Assembly (NCBI GenBank): GCA_030427805.1
Contig: JAUICP010000001.1
Location: 1,116,001 to 1,180,000, forward strand
Reading direction: 5' to 3'
Length of the DNA stretch: 64,000 bases
DNA from: Bdellovibrionia bacterium
GTDB lineage: Bacteria > Bdellovibrionota > Bdellovibrionia > Bdellovibrionales > JAGQZY01
Both the position numbers and the translations under genes were made by a program. The notes below the pieces were generated by a model. That model saw only the letters and a list, made by a program, of their open reading frames with translations, had not been told where the DNA came from and made no database searches. Below, piece by piece: positions 45,222 through 55,145 of this stretch (its first letter is position 1; the number at the start of each line of letters is the position of its first letter).

Positions 45222-46144
45222 GTGATACTGTTATAAGTCCCGGCGATACGATCCAAGAAAACAGAACTCCCAATAGTTTATGGGCCGATTCATGGAAGCG
45301 CCTAAAGAAAAACCGTGGGTCTATGGTTTCTGCGGCGATTATCTTAGTGGTCGTTCTCATTGCTCTATTAGCTCCAGTTCTAGCGCCCTATGATTTTCGT
45401 GCGCAAAATATTGATCTAGTTTTAGAAGGTCCTTCAGGGGCCCATTGGTTCGGTACCGATGAATTAGGGCGCGACCTCCTTTCGCGCACGATCTATGGGG
45501 CGCGAGTCTCTATGGCCATCGCAATTTTAACGGCGATCATTTCACTCATTATTGGCGGTGTTTATGGAGCCATTTCTGGATGGGTCGGCGGCTGGGTCGA
45601 CAACGTTCTCATGAGATTCGTCGATATTCTTATGGGTGTTCCCCAACTCGTTCTCATGATTTTAGTCAAAGTTGTATTCGATACGATGGATATTTTCGAA
45701 AACGAAGAGTTAAGGGCTTTAACGAGTACCACGCTTGCTCTTAGCGTTGTCGGCTGGGTGACCCTTGCGCGACTTGTTCGCGGGCAAATTCTTCAAGTTA
45801 AGCAGATGCTTTATGTAGAAGCGGCCCGTGCCCTTGGTGCCAAACCCTTTTCTGCACTCGTAAAGCATGTCTTGCCAAATATTCTGGGACCGGTCATCGT
45901 CATGCTGACCTTTCAAATTCCATCGAATATTTTATTTGAGAGTTTCTTGAGCTTCATTGGGCTCGGTTTGAGGCCGCCCTATAGCTCATGGGGAGTTTTG
46001 GCATCCAATGGTTTTGATGTGATCGATTCCTACCCCCACCTCGTGTTTTTTCCGGGACTGGCTATTTTCGTTTCAATGCTGGCATTCAATCTATTGGGAG
46101 ATGGCATGCGAGATGCCTTTGATCCGAAGATGAAAGGACGCTAA
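45218..46144 (+). CDS. oppC: Oligopeptide ABC transporter permease, OppC type
   Basis: Second permease subunit, 308 residues, six membrane helices. HWFGTDELGRDLLSRTIYGAR is the OppC/DppC signature (HxFGTDxxGRD), and YVEAARALGAKPFSALVKH is the EAA loop for the ATPase. SFLSFIGLGLRPPYSSWG closes the family marks. It overlaps oppB by four bases (ATGA). No oppD or oppF follows. The next gene is an unrelated secreted protein, so ATPases must be supplied from elsewhere in the genome. Confidence 0.93.
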   Translation: MSDTVISPGDTIQENRTPNSLWADSWKRLKKNRGSMVSAAIILVVVLIALLAPVLAPYDFRAQNIDLVLEGPSGAHWFGTDELGRDLLSRTIYGARVSMAIAILTAIISLIIGGVYGAISGWVGGWVDNVLMRFVDILMGVPQLVLMILVKVVFDTMDIFENEELRALTSTTLALSVVGWVTLARLVRGQILQVKQMLYVEAARALGAKPFSALVKHVLPNILGPVIVMLTFQIPSNILFESFLSFIGLGLRPPYSSWGVLASNGFDVIDSYPHLVFFPGLAIFVSMLAFNLLGDGMRDAFDPKMKGR

Positions 46145-46255
46145 GCGTCTAGAAAAATATACAGATTACAGACTAGAACCTATCGGAGGATGACCGCCTG
46201 TGCTATTTCAAAAGCTGGATTTGTTTCCAGTCCACAAGCCCAGGGGGGACTTTTG

Positions 46256-46759
46256 ATGTTAACTAGCTTGAGATTTGGCCTCATCATTTTAGCTTTGGCA
46301 ATGAGCCTAGAAGCGGGCGCTCAGGTGACGACCTCTCCATTTGGAAGACAAACCCAGGGAACCCTCGGTCCTGCCGATGCTGAACAAAGAGCAGAAGAGC
46401 TTGAGCAGCAAAGAAATACAGCAGCGAGCCGAATGGGCCTTAAAACTTGTATTGATCAACTTTCACTTCAATACGAAGACGATCTTTTGGAGCAAGCGGC
46501 GAATCTTGTACGAGCTCGTTATGCCAGTCACCCTTGGACTCGTCTAACCAACTATTACATGGGTGCCGGACTTAAAGCTCTTTATCATTTAGAACAAGTC
46601 ATGTCCCAAGTAGCGGCCGAAACTGAGCCTACTTGCTTTTTCTACCCAAAGGATGCTGAGTCGAGTCCTTCGCCGACCCCAACGAACCCTTTTAATCCTC
46701 AGGGAACGGGGCCTTTCTTGCCGGGGCAAACTGAATCACCTTTCGAAAGTGTTCAGTAA
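46256..46759 (+). CDS. Secreted protein of unknown function, Pro-rich tail
   Basis: A 167-residue exported protein: signal peptide MLTSLRFGLIILALAM...AGA, then a Gln/Glu-rich segment, and a helical middle with two Cys (LKTCIDQ and EPTCFFY). The tail is rich in Pro, Ser, Gly and Asn. I do not recognise a family. ATG 46256 is preferred over ATG 46190 because GGGGGG lies upstream and the signal peptide then starts cleanly. It follows oppC by 110 bases and faces ychF tail to tail. Confidence 0.55.
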   Translation: MLTSLRFGLIILALAMSLEAGAQVTTSPFGRQTQGTLGPADAEQRAEELEQQRNTAASRMGLKTCIDQLSLQYEDDLLEQAANLVRARYASHPWTRLTNYYMGAGLKALYHLEQVMSQVAAETEPTCFFYPKDAESSPSPTPTNPFNPQGTGPFLPGQTESPFESVQ

Positions 46760-46794
46760 TCACGTTCATTTTTATAGAAATTTGAAATTATTTT

Positions 46795-46814
46795 GGCTTG
46801 AGAGATTTCAAGCC
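46795..46814. repeat. Hairpin between the convergent secreted-protein and ychF genes
   Basis: GGCTTGA (46795-46801) and TCAAGCC (46808-46814) form a perfect seven-pair stem with a six-base loop. It lies in the short gap between converging genes where a shared terminator would be expected. Neither side has a true T-run, so termination is uncertain. Confidence 0.35.
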
Positions 46815-46822
46815 CTTGTGAC

Positions 46823-47920
46823 TTACACGTTAAATTTAAAAAACAGAATATCGCCATCTTTAACCAGATAGTCTTTTCCTTCAGAGCGATATTTTCCAGC
46901 TTCTTTGACCGCATTTTCACTGCCGCAATTAACTAAGTCGTCAAAGTGGTAAGCTTCTGCGCGAATAAAGCCGCGCTCGAAATCACTGTGGATGACACCG
47001 GCTGCTTGTGGGGCACTCATGCCATTTTTAATGGTCCAAGCGCGCACTTCCTTTTCACCGGCCGTAAAATAGGTACTCAAGCCCAATAGTTCGTAGGCGG
47101 TTCGAATAAGGCGATTCAGGCCCCTTTCGTCCACACCAAGGCTTTCTAAAAACTCATTTTGCTCTTCGGGTTCAAGGAGAGCAATTTCAGCTTCCATGGC
47201 CGAGCAGATTAAAAGAGCTCTGTTATTTTCTTTCTCGGCGTATTCAAAGACGGACTTCGACCAATCATTACCGCCATCAGTGAAGCCATCTTCACTCACA
47301 TTACAAGCATATAAAACAGGTTTAATGCTCAAGAGGTGAAAGTTCTTTACGATTTTCATTTCGTCTTCATTGAGTTCAACGCTTCTTGCGGCTTTGCCTT
47401 CATCAAGAGCCGCTTTAACTTTTTTGAGGGCCTCGACTTCTGCCATAAGGGCTTTGTCTTTTGTTGTTCGCGCATTCTTCTCAGATTTTTGCAGGCGCTT
47501 TTCGACCGACTCTAAGTCGGCGAGCATGAGCTCTGTGTTGATGGTTTCAATGTCTCTAAGGGGATCTACAGAACCAGCCACGTGAACGACGTTGGGGTCG
47601 TCAAAACAACGAACGACGTGGACGATGGCATCGGTTTCTCTGATATTGGCTAAGAACTTGTTTCCGAGTCCTTCACCTTTGCTGGCACCGGCTACGAGTC
47701 CTGCAATATCGACAAATTCCATGGCTGTAGGGATCGTCTGCTGAGGCTTGACTCTTTTTGATATTTCAACCAAACGAGCGTCCGGTACCGTGACGACGCC
47801 GACGTTAGGATCAATCGTACAAAACGGGTAATTGGCTGACTCCGCTTTTGCTGCTGTTAAAGCGTTGAAAAGAGTACTTTTTCCGACATTGGGCAAGCCA
47901 ACGATTCCAACTTGTAAGGC
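46823..47920 (-). CDS. ychF: Redox-regulated GTPase/ATPase YchF (OLA1 family)
   Basis: A universally conserved P-loop protein of the Obg-related group that prefers ATP and binds ribosomes. The 365-residue protein shows the walker [36 protein letters not shown] and a C-terminal TGS domain with [20 protein letters not shown]. The frame opens at 47953, but GTG 47920 with AAGGAG just before it gives the usual MALQVGIVG start and family length. It is a single gene divergent from the hybrid kinase. Confidence 0.95.
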   Translation of the reverse strand, partial: ALQVGIVGLPNVGKSTLFNALTAAKAESANYPFCTIDPNVGVVTVPDARLVEISKRVKPQQTIPTAMEFVDIAGLVAGASKGEGLGNKFLANIRETDAIVHVVRCFDDPNVVHVAGSVDPLRDIETINTELMLADLESVEKRLQKSEKNARTTKDKALMAEVEALKKVKAALDEGKAARSVELNEDEMKIVKNFHLLSIKPVLYACNVSEDGFTDGGNDWSKSVFEYAEKENNRALLICSAMEAEIALLEPEEQNEFLESLGVDERGLNRLIRTAYELLGLSTYFTAGEKEVRAWTIKNGMSAPQAAGVIHSDFERGFIRAEAYHFDDLVNCGSENAVKEAGKYRSEGKDYLVKDGDILFFKFNV

Positions 47921-47966
47921 CACTTCATTCTCCTTTTGAGATGTTCGGATCATAGAAAATTAAGAT

Positions 47967-50243
47967 TTGACCAGTCAACTAGGATTTCATCAATATATGC
48001 GCTTAAAATCCCGATATCAAAGGGTGATGTTCAGCGAGATTTCAGACGAAAACCTCATAAAGACAAGGCTACAAAAGAAGTTAGCTCACCGAGCTCGACT
48101 GGGCGGATTCGTTTACCCGGTCTTGTTTTCTGTTTACGCATTTACCAGCCCATTTGCGGAGGAGCATCCGGCTTGGACGGTGATTCTGACTTTCGTTTTC
48201 CTTCTTCTGGGCTTTCTTCGGCTCCTTATGTGCCAAAACCTATCAACAAAGGAAGAGCAGGGTGAGTCGATTAATACGGTTCCGCTGCAGGTAGCGATCC
48301 TATTTAGTAGTATGACTTGGGGAACTCTGGTCGGTGGAGTCATTTATCAAGATGGTATTGAACCAAGCTCGATGTTGATGATTTTTTTAACGGGTGGAAT
48401 CGCCGGTGGTTCGATATCGACAATCTCTTCGCACTTAAATATGGGGCGAGCTGTTCTACTGAGCCTACTTTTACCAGTGGTCCTCGCCCTCGGATACGGT
48501 GTTGATAACAGTATTGGTTTTACTCTGGCATCTGCCTTCTTCATTGGCTTTCTTATGGTTCAGTTGAAACGCGATCATCGCTCATTACGGCGCTCTATCG
48601 AAAATATTTTGCGCATTGAGAAGCAAACTGTTGAGTTAGCCCATGCCCGTGATAAAGCCGAGGAAGCTTCCCAGGCAAAAACGGAATTCCTAGCGAATAT
48701 GAGTCACGAGATAAGAACGCCTATGAACGGTATCATAGGCATGACAAATTTAGCTTTAGATGAACAGCTCGATGCAAAAATCAATTCAACTGTTGTCACG
48801 ATTAAAGATTGTGCTGAAAGCTTACTTGAGATTATTAATGACATTCTCGATTTTTCAAAAATTGATACGGGTAAACTCGAGCTTGAAGAAATTCCTTTCG
48901 AACTCAATCACTGCGTTCAGTCGAGTCTTCTCCTGTTTGATGGTAGAGCGAATGAGAAGGGAATTGATTTAACTTATAAGATCGAGGAGACCTGTCCGAA
49001 GTACGTGATTGGTGACATGACACGAGTCCGACAAATTCTCGTCAATTTTGTAGGTAATGCTATTAAGTTTACCGAGAAGGGCTCTGTCAAAATTCATGTT
49101 CGCGGAGGGGCTATTGACGAAACCAAGGCAAAACTTGTCTTCGACATTCATGATACAGGCATTGGGATCCCACCAGATCGCATGGACCGACTCTTTAAAT
49201 CTTTCTCCCAGGTTGATTCATCAACTTCAAGAAAGTTTGGCGGTACGGGGCTTGGGCTTGCGATCTCGATTCACCTAGCGAAAATGATGAACGGGGATGC
49301 ATGGGTAAAGTCCGAATACGGCCAAGGATCGACGTTCTCTTTCTCTGTAACGTTAGATATATACCAGGGGGATCATAAAGACCTAGTGTTCGATGAACAG
49401 TATCTCTTTGATGCCAATCTTGGTCTCGATCACCCTTTGAAAATTCTTTTGGCCGAAGATAACAAGGTCAATCAGCTTCTGGCCCAACGTGTTTTAGAAA
49501 AAATGAATTATCGAATCGACATTGCAGGAAATGGTAGAGAGGCCTGTCAGGCCCTGGAGAAAATAAATTATGATCTGGTCTTGATGGATGTACAAATGCC
49601 GGAGATGTCGGGATATGAAGCGACCCAGTGGATTCGGAAGAACTTGAGCGACCAAAGGCAACCTCGAATTGTAGCGATGACTGCGAATGCAATGAAGGGG
49701 GATCGTGAGAAGTGTATTGAGGTGGGTATGGACGACTATATCTCAAAACCCATTAAGTTCGAAGCCCTGGCAAAAGCATTAGCCAATACTCCTCGTAAAT
49801 TTTCTGATGCTAATTTTCAGGCGAATCCTATTGATGTAAAAAGCAAGGGAGTCGAACAGGAGTCCAATTTAGATTTTAGATCTAAGAGAGTTGTTGAAGG
49901 ACCAGTTGACTATAATCGTATCATTGAAGATATGGGTGGGGATTCGGAGTTACTCTTTGTTCTCATTGATAGCTTTCTTGGCACCTATCAAGACGATTTC
50001 GATCAACTTTCAGAAGACTTTTCTTTGAACGACCATGGGAGACTTGTCGAATCGGCCCATAAACTAAAGGGCTCGGTTTCTGTGTTTGGCGAAACAAAGC
50101 TTTTTGCACTTTTAGAAAGGCTTGAGAATTGTTCAAGAAATGGCGAAGATATTCATCAGAGTCATTCAATCGAAGATATTCACAGCGAGCTCAATAATCT
50201 TGTCGAGGATCTGAATAACTTCGTGCATAGTACGGCCGCTTAA
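47967..50243 (+). CDS. Membrane hybrid histidine kinase with REC and Hpt domains
   Basis: A 758-residue sensor kinase. About six N-terminal membrane helices (50-215) form the sensor with no large periplasmic part. HisKA follows with His247 ([16 protein letters not shown]), then HATPase ([32 protein letters not shown]). Next is a receiver with Asp541 ([15 protein letters not shown]) and Lys of YISKPIK, and finally an Hpt domain with His698 (SAHKLKGSV). All phosphorelay residues are intact, and the chain should end on a separate response regulator. Start is uncertain: TTG 47967, ATG 47997 and ATG 48027 are all in frame without strong ribosome sites. Confidence 0.92.
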   Translation: MTSQLGFHQYMRLKSRYQRVMFSEISDENLIKTRLQKKLAHRARLGGFVYPVLFSVYAFTSPFAEEHPAWTVILTFVFLLLGFLRLLMCQNLSTKEEQGESINTVPLQVAILFSSMTWGTLVGGVIYQDGIEPSSMLMIFLTGGIAGGSISTISSHLNMGRAVLLSLLLPVVLALGYGVDNSIGFTLASAFFIGFLMVQLKRDHRSLRRSIENILRIEKQTVELAHARDKAEEASQAKTEFLANMSHEIRTPMNGIIGMTNLALDEQLDAKINSTVVTIKDCAESLLEIINDILDFSKIDTGKLELEEIPFELNHCVQSSLLLFDGRANEKGIDLTYKIEETCPKYVIGDMTRVRQILVNFVGNAIKFTEKGSVKIHVRGGAIDETKAKLVFDIHDTGIGIPPDRMDRLFKSFSQVDSSTSRKFGGTGLGLAISIHLAKMMNGDAWVKSEYGQGSTFSFSVTLDIYQGDHKDLVFDEQYLFDANLGLDHPLKILLAEDNKVNQLLAQRVLEKMNYRIDIAGNGREACQALEKINYDLVLMDVQMPEMSGYEATQWIRKNLSDQRQPRIVAMTANAMKGDREKCIEVGMDDYISKPIKFEALAKALANTPRKFSDANFQANPIDVKSKGVEQESNLDFRSKRVVEGPVDYNRIIEDMGGDSELLFVLIDSFLGTYQDDFDQLSEDFSLNDHGRLVESAHKLKGSVSVFGETKLFALLERLENCSRNGEDIHQSHSIEDIHSELNNLVEDLNNFVHSTAA

Positions 50244-50264
50244 TAGAGCTAAATTACCCCTGAA

Positions 50265-50621
50265 TCAAAGACTCAGAAAATTCTTAATGGCTCCATAGAG
50301 TTGGACAATGAGTAGGTTAAAGCTACCCAGGCAAGCAAAGAAGCGAAATCGCCCCTTACTTTGATGTTTTTCGACAAAGTACCACCAATTGATTGGAATA
50401 ATCAAAATGTGTGACATTGTAAGCATTAAAGCAAGACTGGCAATGGATAGAAAGTCTACTTCTGGAGACTTTGAGAAAAAGACGTAGGACGAGAGTAAGA
50501 AAATAGGGGCAAATAGATAGCTGATTCCTTCATTTTTGATCTGCTTTTCTTTGAAAATTCGATAGAGGTCGAAAAAAAACAGAAAAAATGCAAGAGCAAT
50601 GACGGCAAATTCTTCAATCAT
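50265..50621 (-). CDS. Small integral membrane protein of unknown function
   Basis: A 118-residue protein made almost entirely of four membrane helices separated by short charged loops. I recognise no family. Its start at ATG 50621 has no clear ribosome site, so the exact beginning is open. It lies between the hybrid kinase (opposite strand, tail to tail) and the TonB receptor on the same strand, 39 bases downstream of the latter, and could be co-transcribed with it. Confidence 0.55.
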   Translation of the reverse strand: MIEEFAVIALAFFLFFFDLYRIFKEKQIKNEGISYLFAPIFLLSSYVFFSKSPEVDFLSIASLALMLTMSHILIIPINWWYFVEKHQSKGRFRFFACLGSFNLLIVQLYGAIKNFLSL

Positions 50622-50660
50622 TTATATAGTATGAAGACTCAGCCAAAGATGAACAAAAGA

Positions 50661-52502
50661 TTAATAGGACTTATCCCACTTTAGTCCAAGAAAATAGTTT
50701 ATTTGTGGGTTCGAATAGCCATCTACGGACTCATAATTTTCATTAAGTAGATTATTTACCATGATATTCAATGAAAGCTGACGACTCAGGCGGTGACTCA
50801 GGCTCAAGTTCAGTAAGTCGTAGGATGGGAGTTTCTTTGTTTCGAAATTGACAAAATCGATGTCATTTCTTTCGCCGACATAGTGGTAACTGAGTCGAGA
50901 CCTTAGGTTCTTAAAAAACTGGTAGTTAAAGCTCACCTGCGCAAAAAGACGAGGCCTTCTAAGGAGAAGGCGATTCGTTTCTTTATCGATGGATTCTAAG
51001 TATCGGATCGTTGAATTTATCGAAAAAGAATTCTCAGTTGATATAAAATTTCGAAACTCCATGCCGGATTGCCTCGATTGACTAATATTTCTATAGGCAC
51101 CGGATTGGTATTGGATGAGATTCGAAATTTCCGCCTGAAAAAAATGGATAGAACTCTTGAGGAGTTTGTTGGTGTAACTGAGGTTAATTTCTTGAGAACT
51201 AACAAACTCAGTGTCGAGTTGAGGGTTACCAAAATTTGAAAACAATTCGTAAAGACTGGGTTTTTTATGTCCACTGCTACTCACCAATGAGGTTTGGATA
51301 TTTTGACTCAGAGGAAAAGAGAGAGATAAGTAATAGCTTCCACGCCATGTATTTCTAAACTCATCAGCTCTTAAGCGAAGTTTCATATTCATTCGTTGCC
51401 AAAGACTTCTATGGTACTCACCGTAGACGGAAAGTTCATCGCGGAGTTTCTTGCCGAGATCTAGATTGTTAAACTGGCTCCTAAGATCCTCTGACTCGTA
51501 CTGCAGACCTGAACTGACCATAAAAGTTTTGCCAAAATAACTGTAGTTGGCTTCAGAAAACGAGATATTCCCAATGTAGTTTTCGTTGCTTTCGAAGTTG
51601 TTTATGGGATCCAAAGGGTTTCGATTGTGACTATCGCTGTGAGAGTAGCTTGAGGAAATAGTCAATTCACTACGAAGAGTATAGTTTTTAAAGGCCAGTG
51701 AGTATATTTCTAAGCTTCGACGAGACTCGGCATTGGGGTCGTCATAGTTGGTTTGAGCAAGATCTTCATCATTTTTCAGTTCCGTGTGAACGGTATTAAA
51801 CTCCAGGCGGTTATGGTCATCGAACTCATATTTAGAACTCAAACTCAACTCGTGACTTTGAAAACCATCTGTTTCGTCACCTCCAATTCGAGAACTGACT
51901 GCCGAGTACCCCTGGCTTCGAGACAAGCCTCCCGCCAGTGCGATGGTCAAGTCTTCTATAATTTGCCCTTGGTAACTCGCTGCGACCTTTGAGCGATCGA
52001 AACTCCCGTAACCCACTTCAGCATGGATGTTCTCTCGATCGTGGCTCAAAGTCCAAATTCGTATGACTCCACCCACAGACTCAGAACCAAAACGCCCGGA
52101 TTGGGGGCCGCGACTGATTTCTATGGACTCTATGAGGGAAGCGGGGAACCTAGAAAAATCGAATCTCTTACTCGGATCAGAAGGGTCATTGACTTTTATA
52201 TCGTTGATATAGACGAGGACGTGTTTGGATTCAGAGCCTCGCAAAAAGAGGCTCGCTGACCCAGCTTGGCTTCCCGTTCGAAAGAGTTCAATTCCGGCAA
52301 CTTGACTTAATAGATCGGCGAGATCCAAATGGGTGAACCCCTCAATCATTTCTCGTTGAATGATTGTTTTGGAGTCCCAGGGGTCACCGTAGATTTTGGA
52401 CCGAGAGCCATAGATCTGGATTTTTTCTACTTCACTAGCCCAAAGGGTTTCGCCGAAGCTCAACAGTATGAGAATGGGTAATACTACATTTTTTTTGACC
52501 AT
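50661..52502 (-). CDS. TonB-dependent outer-membrane receptor (BtuB/siderophore type)
   Basis: A 613-residue outer-membrane barrel that takes up a large ligand with energy from TonB. Signal peptide 1-22. The plug domain includes IQREMIEGFTHLDLADLLSQ, FLRGSESKHVLVYINDIKVN and ISRGPQSGRFGSESVGGVIR. The rest is a long beta-rich barrel ending in aromatic residues (FLGLKWDKSY). The sequence resembles BtuB-type receptors in size and plug. No cobalamin riboswitch is found upstream, so the ligand is not known. TAGGGG precedes ATG 52502. Confidence 0.9.
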   Translation of the reverse strand: MVKKNVVLPILILLSFGETLWASEVEKIQIYGSRSKIYGDPWDSKTIIQREMIEGFTHLDLADLLSQVAGIELFRTGSQAGSASLFLRGSESKHVLVYINDIKVNDPSDPSKRFDFSRFPASLIESIEISRGPQSGRFGSESVGGVIRIWTLSHDRENIHAEVGYGSFDRSKVAASYQGQIIEDLTIALAGGLSRSQGYSAVSSRIGGDETDGFQSHELSLSSKYEFDDHNRLEFNTVHTELKNDEDLAQTNYDDPNAESRRSLEIYSLAFKNYTLRSELTISSSYSHSDSHNRNPLDPINNFESNENYIGNISFSEANYSYFGKTFMVSSGLQYESEDLRSQFNNLDLGKKLRDELSVYGEYHRSLWQRMNMKLRLRADEFRNTWRGSYYLSLSFPLSQNIQTSLVSSSGHKKPSLYELFSNFGNPQLDTEFVSSQEINLSYTNKLLKSSIHFFQAEISNLIQYQSGAYRNISQSRQSGMEFRNFISTENSFSINSTIRYLESIDKETNRLLLRRPRLFAQVSFNYQFFKNLRSRLSYHYVGERNDIDFVNFETKKLPSYDLLNLSLSHRLSRQLSLNIMVNNLLNENYESVDGYSNPQINYFLGLKWDKSY

Positions 52503-52626
52503 TAGCCCCTACCTAAGCACTAATCCTTATCAAGGTCATAGCCCAGTATGACTATAGTCTGCAATTACAAAATAGATTTAAAAAAGAAGGCTCGAATAGA
52601 GACAATAGGTCAAAGGGGAATCAGTA

Positions 52627-54681
52627 ATGAATCAAAACTTCATTCCGGAGCTCATTGACCATCAACTGTATGATTATCCAACTCATACTGTTATAGAGTC
52701 GAATGCATCTGGACAGCAGGTAATACTTCCTTCGCAGAGTAAGCTGTATTTGAAATATTTAAATGGCGAGTCTTCGATCAAGGAAATCGTAGACAAGGTC
52801 AATAATCAGGGTGATAAGTTTTCGTTTAAAGAATATTTGAGTACACTCGATCGATTGAACTCGAGTCAATTCTTTACAGACGACTCCCTTAACCTAAATT
52901 TGGAGAGTTCTAACTCACAAATTTATAATCAAGCATCTTGGTTCGAAAGAAAATTTGGATTCAAATTCAAGATTCTTAGCTCAAAAAAAATAGAGCTGGG
53001 TCTACCACGTTTCTTATTTTGGCCCTATGTTCTTCTACCTTTTTTGTTAGGAGGACTCGGCTTAGTTTTTGCCTTTGAGTTTCTAGAGTTTGATAACGAT
53101 CTTTTTCGCTTCGACAAAAGCTATTTTCTGGGCGCACTTATAATCTACATTTCTATGTTTTTAATGAAATCGATTAAAGAAATGTACAAACTTATTTTTT
53201 CAATTTTTTTCAATAAAAAAATTCCTAATCTATTCCTTTCCTTTGATCTTATTCCTACATTAAGTGTTGAAGATGAGTCCTTTTACTACAGCGCTGGGAA
53301 GTTGAAGGGATTATTTATACTTTTTGGTCAAATCATGATTTATATGGGAATAAGCGGCATCGCTTTTGCGATTAGTAATTCTTGGTGGTATGCAAATATC
53401 AGTTTAGCGGCCCTTATTTTAACGTTTTCCGATCTAAATCCTTTTAGAAAAAGTGAGTTGAGTCGTTTGCTTCGCCTTAATTACTCCTCATCGAGTGATT
53501 CGCAGGTCCTTTCTTACTTAAAGAAACGATCGTTGATTGCCGTTCTCGATCCAAATGTTCAAACAGAAAATCAAACTCTTATTTCTACATACTCGGCGGT
53601 CTCGATTCTTTGGATCGCCCTATTTTTCAATTTGTGCCTAAAAGTATTCAATGAGACCTTGAGTAACCTCGTTGTCGCGGTGATTTACGGTGAAATACTT
53701 GAAAAGCTCTCTGCGATAGTAATTTTAGCTACTGTTGGGGGCTTGGCGCTACGCATGGTTTACGTTTTGTCCTTAATGATATGGCGAAATCTAATGAGTC
53801 CGATCGCTCCGAGCCTCGCCGAAGTGAGAAAGTCCATTTCGACTAAAAGCATAGATATGGATAAAGCTCGTTTGGTCGACAATTTAAAGAAGACACCTGT
53901 TTTTTCACAGCTCAGTGACTCGGGGTTGAAGTTCATTATTGAAAATTCTAAAGTTGTTCAGCTCGGAAAAGGAAGTCCATTAATTGTTCAGGGGGTCGAC
54001 TTGGATGAAGCTTACTTTTTAATTAATGGAACTGTGAGGATTTTTCATACGACGAGCTCCGGAGATGAGAAGTATATTGGAAGCCTTTCTGACAACAGAC
54101 TTCTTGGTGAATCGGCATTTCTTCAGGCTTCTGAAAAGGCGACCAGCCACATCGTTGCGGAGAAAGATATTCAAGTGTTAGAAATCCCTGGTCATCTTTT
54201 GCAGGTTTTAAAAGAGCGTCCAGAGTTTGAATCTGATTACCATGCCCTAAAAAGGGATATAGCTGTTCTGGGATATTTAAGAAATGTAGACCTCTTTTCG
54301 GGGCTGCCCCATGAAATCACAAGCCTCATTGTTCAGGTTGGTCAGACGGTCCGGAGGGGAATGGGGCAAAGGGTTATTGAGGAAGGTGCCCATGATCGAG
54401 ATTTCTACGTCATTCTATCTGGAAAGGTTCAAGTGAGCGTCGGCGATAAGGTGATTAAGGAGCTAAAAAAAGGTGATTTCTTTGGTGAGATCGCTCTATT
54501 GAAAAATGCTCCGCGCACCGCCACAGTTTCTGTTATGAACGAAGCCATTTTGCTGAAACTGTCGCAAGATAATTTCTGGAAACTTCTTTGTGAATATCCC
54601 CAGTTGGGATTGTTTATTGAATCGGTATCGAAAATGAGAACTGCTGATGAAAGTGGTCTATCCCCTGAGAAAGCGAGTTAA
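52627..54681 (+). CDS. PqqD-like / degenerate M50-like membrane protein with two cNMP-binding domains
   Basis: A 684-residue inner-membrane protein. Residues 1-85 look like a PqqD/winged-helix module. The next ~310 residues contain about six helices and resemble the M50/YydH type of peptide metalloprotease. The HExxH position reads KEMYK (184-188) and the later NPxxxxDG reads NPFRKSEL (271-278), so it should lack zinc and activity. Two cyclic-nucleotide-binding domains follow. The second keeps FGEIALLKNAPRTATV with Glu621 and Arg630, canonical for cAMP or cGMP binding, while the first is degenerate. AAGGGG precedes ATG 52627. It abuts the GspG-like gene. Confidence 0.68.
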   Translation: MNQNFIPELIDHQLYDYPTHTVIESNASGQQVILPSQSKLYLKYLNGESSIKEIVDKVNNQGDKFSFKEYLSTLDRLNSSQFFTDDSLNLNLESSNSQIYNQASWFERKFGFKFKILSSKKIELGLPRFLFWPYVLLPFLLGGLGLVFAFEFLEFDNDLFRFDKSYFLGALIIYISMFLMKSIKEMYKLIFSIFFNKKIPNLFLSFDLIPTLSVEDESFYYSAGKLKGLFILFGQIMIYMGISGIAFAISNSWWYANISLAALILTFSDLNPFRKSELSRLLRLNYSSSSDSQVLSYLKKRSLIAVLDPNVQTENQTLISTYSAVSILWIALFFNLCLKVFNETLSNLVVAVIYGEILEKLSAIVILATVGGLALRMVYVLSLMIWRNLMSPIAPSLAEVRKSISTKSIDMDKARLVDNLKKTPVFSQLSDSGLKFIIENSKVVQLGKGSPLIVQGVDLDEAYFLINGTVRIFHTTSSGDEKYIGSLSDNRLLGESAFLQASEKATSHIVAEKDIQVLEIPGHLLQVLKERPEFESDYHALKRDIAVLGYLRNVDLFSGLPHEITSLIVQVGQTVRRGMGQRVIEEGAHDRDFYVILSGKVQVSVGDKVIKELKKGDFFGEIALLKNAPRTATVSVMNEAILLKLSQDNFWKLLCEYPQLGLFIESVSKMRTADESGLSPEKAS

Positions 54682-54683
54682 GG

Positions 54684-55064
54684 ATGAGTGCTTTATCAAA
54701 ACTTTTGCCAGTTGCCGCTCTTGCCGGAGGTGGTGCCGCCAATAAAGATGATATCCAAAAGCATATAGATAAAGTCGTCAATTATACAAAGACGGTCTCT
54801 TGTCAGCACGAACTCAACAATATTGCGAAGTTTATCTATATTGAGGTATCTTCCGGTGGAGCTAAGCCGAAGGTGTCTGAGTTTTCCGAATTTTTGCGAC
54901 AAAATCAAAGAACGAACTTGGGTGTCGATCGAGACCCGGCTATCGATTTTTGGGGCACTAAGTATGTCTTAATTTACAACAAAGATCTCTTTTACGTCTA
55001 CTCAGCGGGACCTGATGCGGAATTTAAAACTGAGGACGACCTCTATGCGGGCTACCAGTTTTAG
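54684..55064 (+). CDS. Small protein with GspG-like C-terminal domain
   Basis: A 126-residue protein two bases behind the PqqD/cNMP gene, so surely co-translated. The C-terminal half has DFWGTKYVLIYNKDLFYVYS followed by AGPDAEFKTEDDLY. This is the WGxxY...S.GPD...T.DD pattern of the major type II secretion pseudopilin GspG, whose Asp residues bind calcium. The pilin transmembrane helix is missing. The N-terminus is short, moderately hydrophobic and contains a GGG run (LLPVAALAGGGAANK). It may be exported by another route or be processed by the neighbouring protein. The latter is inference. Confidence 0.6.
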   Translation: MSALSKLLPVAALAGGGAANKDDIQKHIDKVVNYTKTVSCQHELNNIAKFIYIEVSSGGAKPKVSEFSEFLRQNQRTNLGVDRDPAIDFWGTKYVLIYNKDLFYVYSAGPDAEFKTEDDLYAGYQF

Positions 55065-55145
55065 AATGCTGTTTCTGCTATTACTCTCTGTGGACATGGG
55101 TGCGCTGTCATGTATAATTTCATTACTTAGTTTGGAGGAAAAACC

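Noticed and set aside
52503-52626. Possible cobalamin riboswitch upstream of the BtuB-like receptor
   Set aside because: The gap lacks the B12-box consensus and is too short for a cobalamin element.
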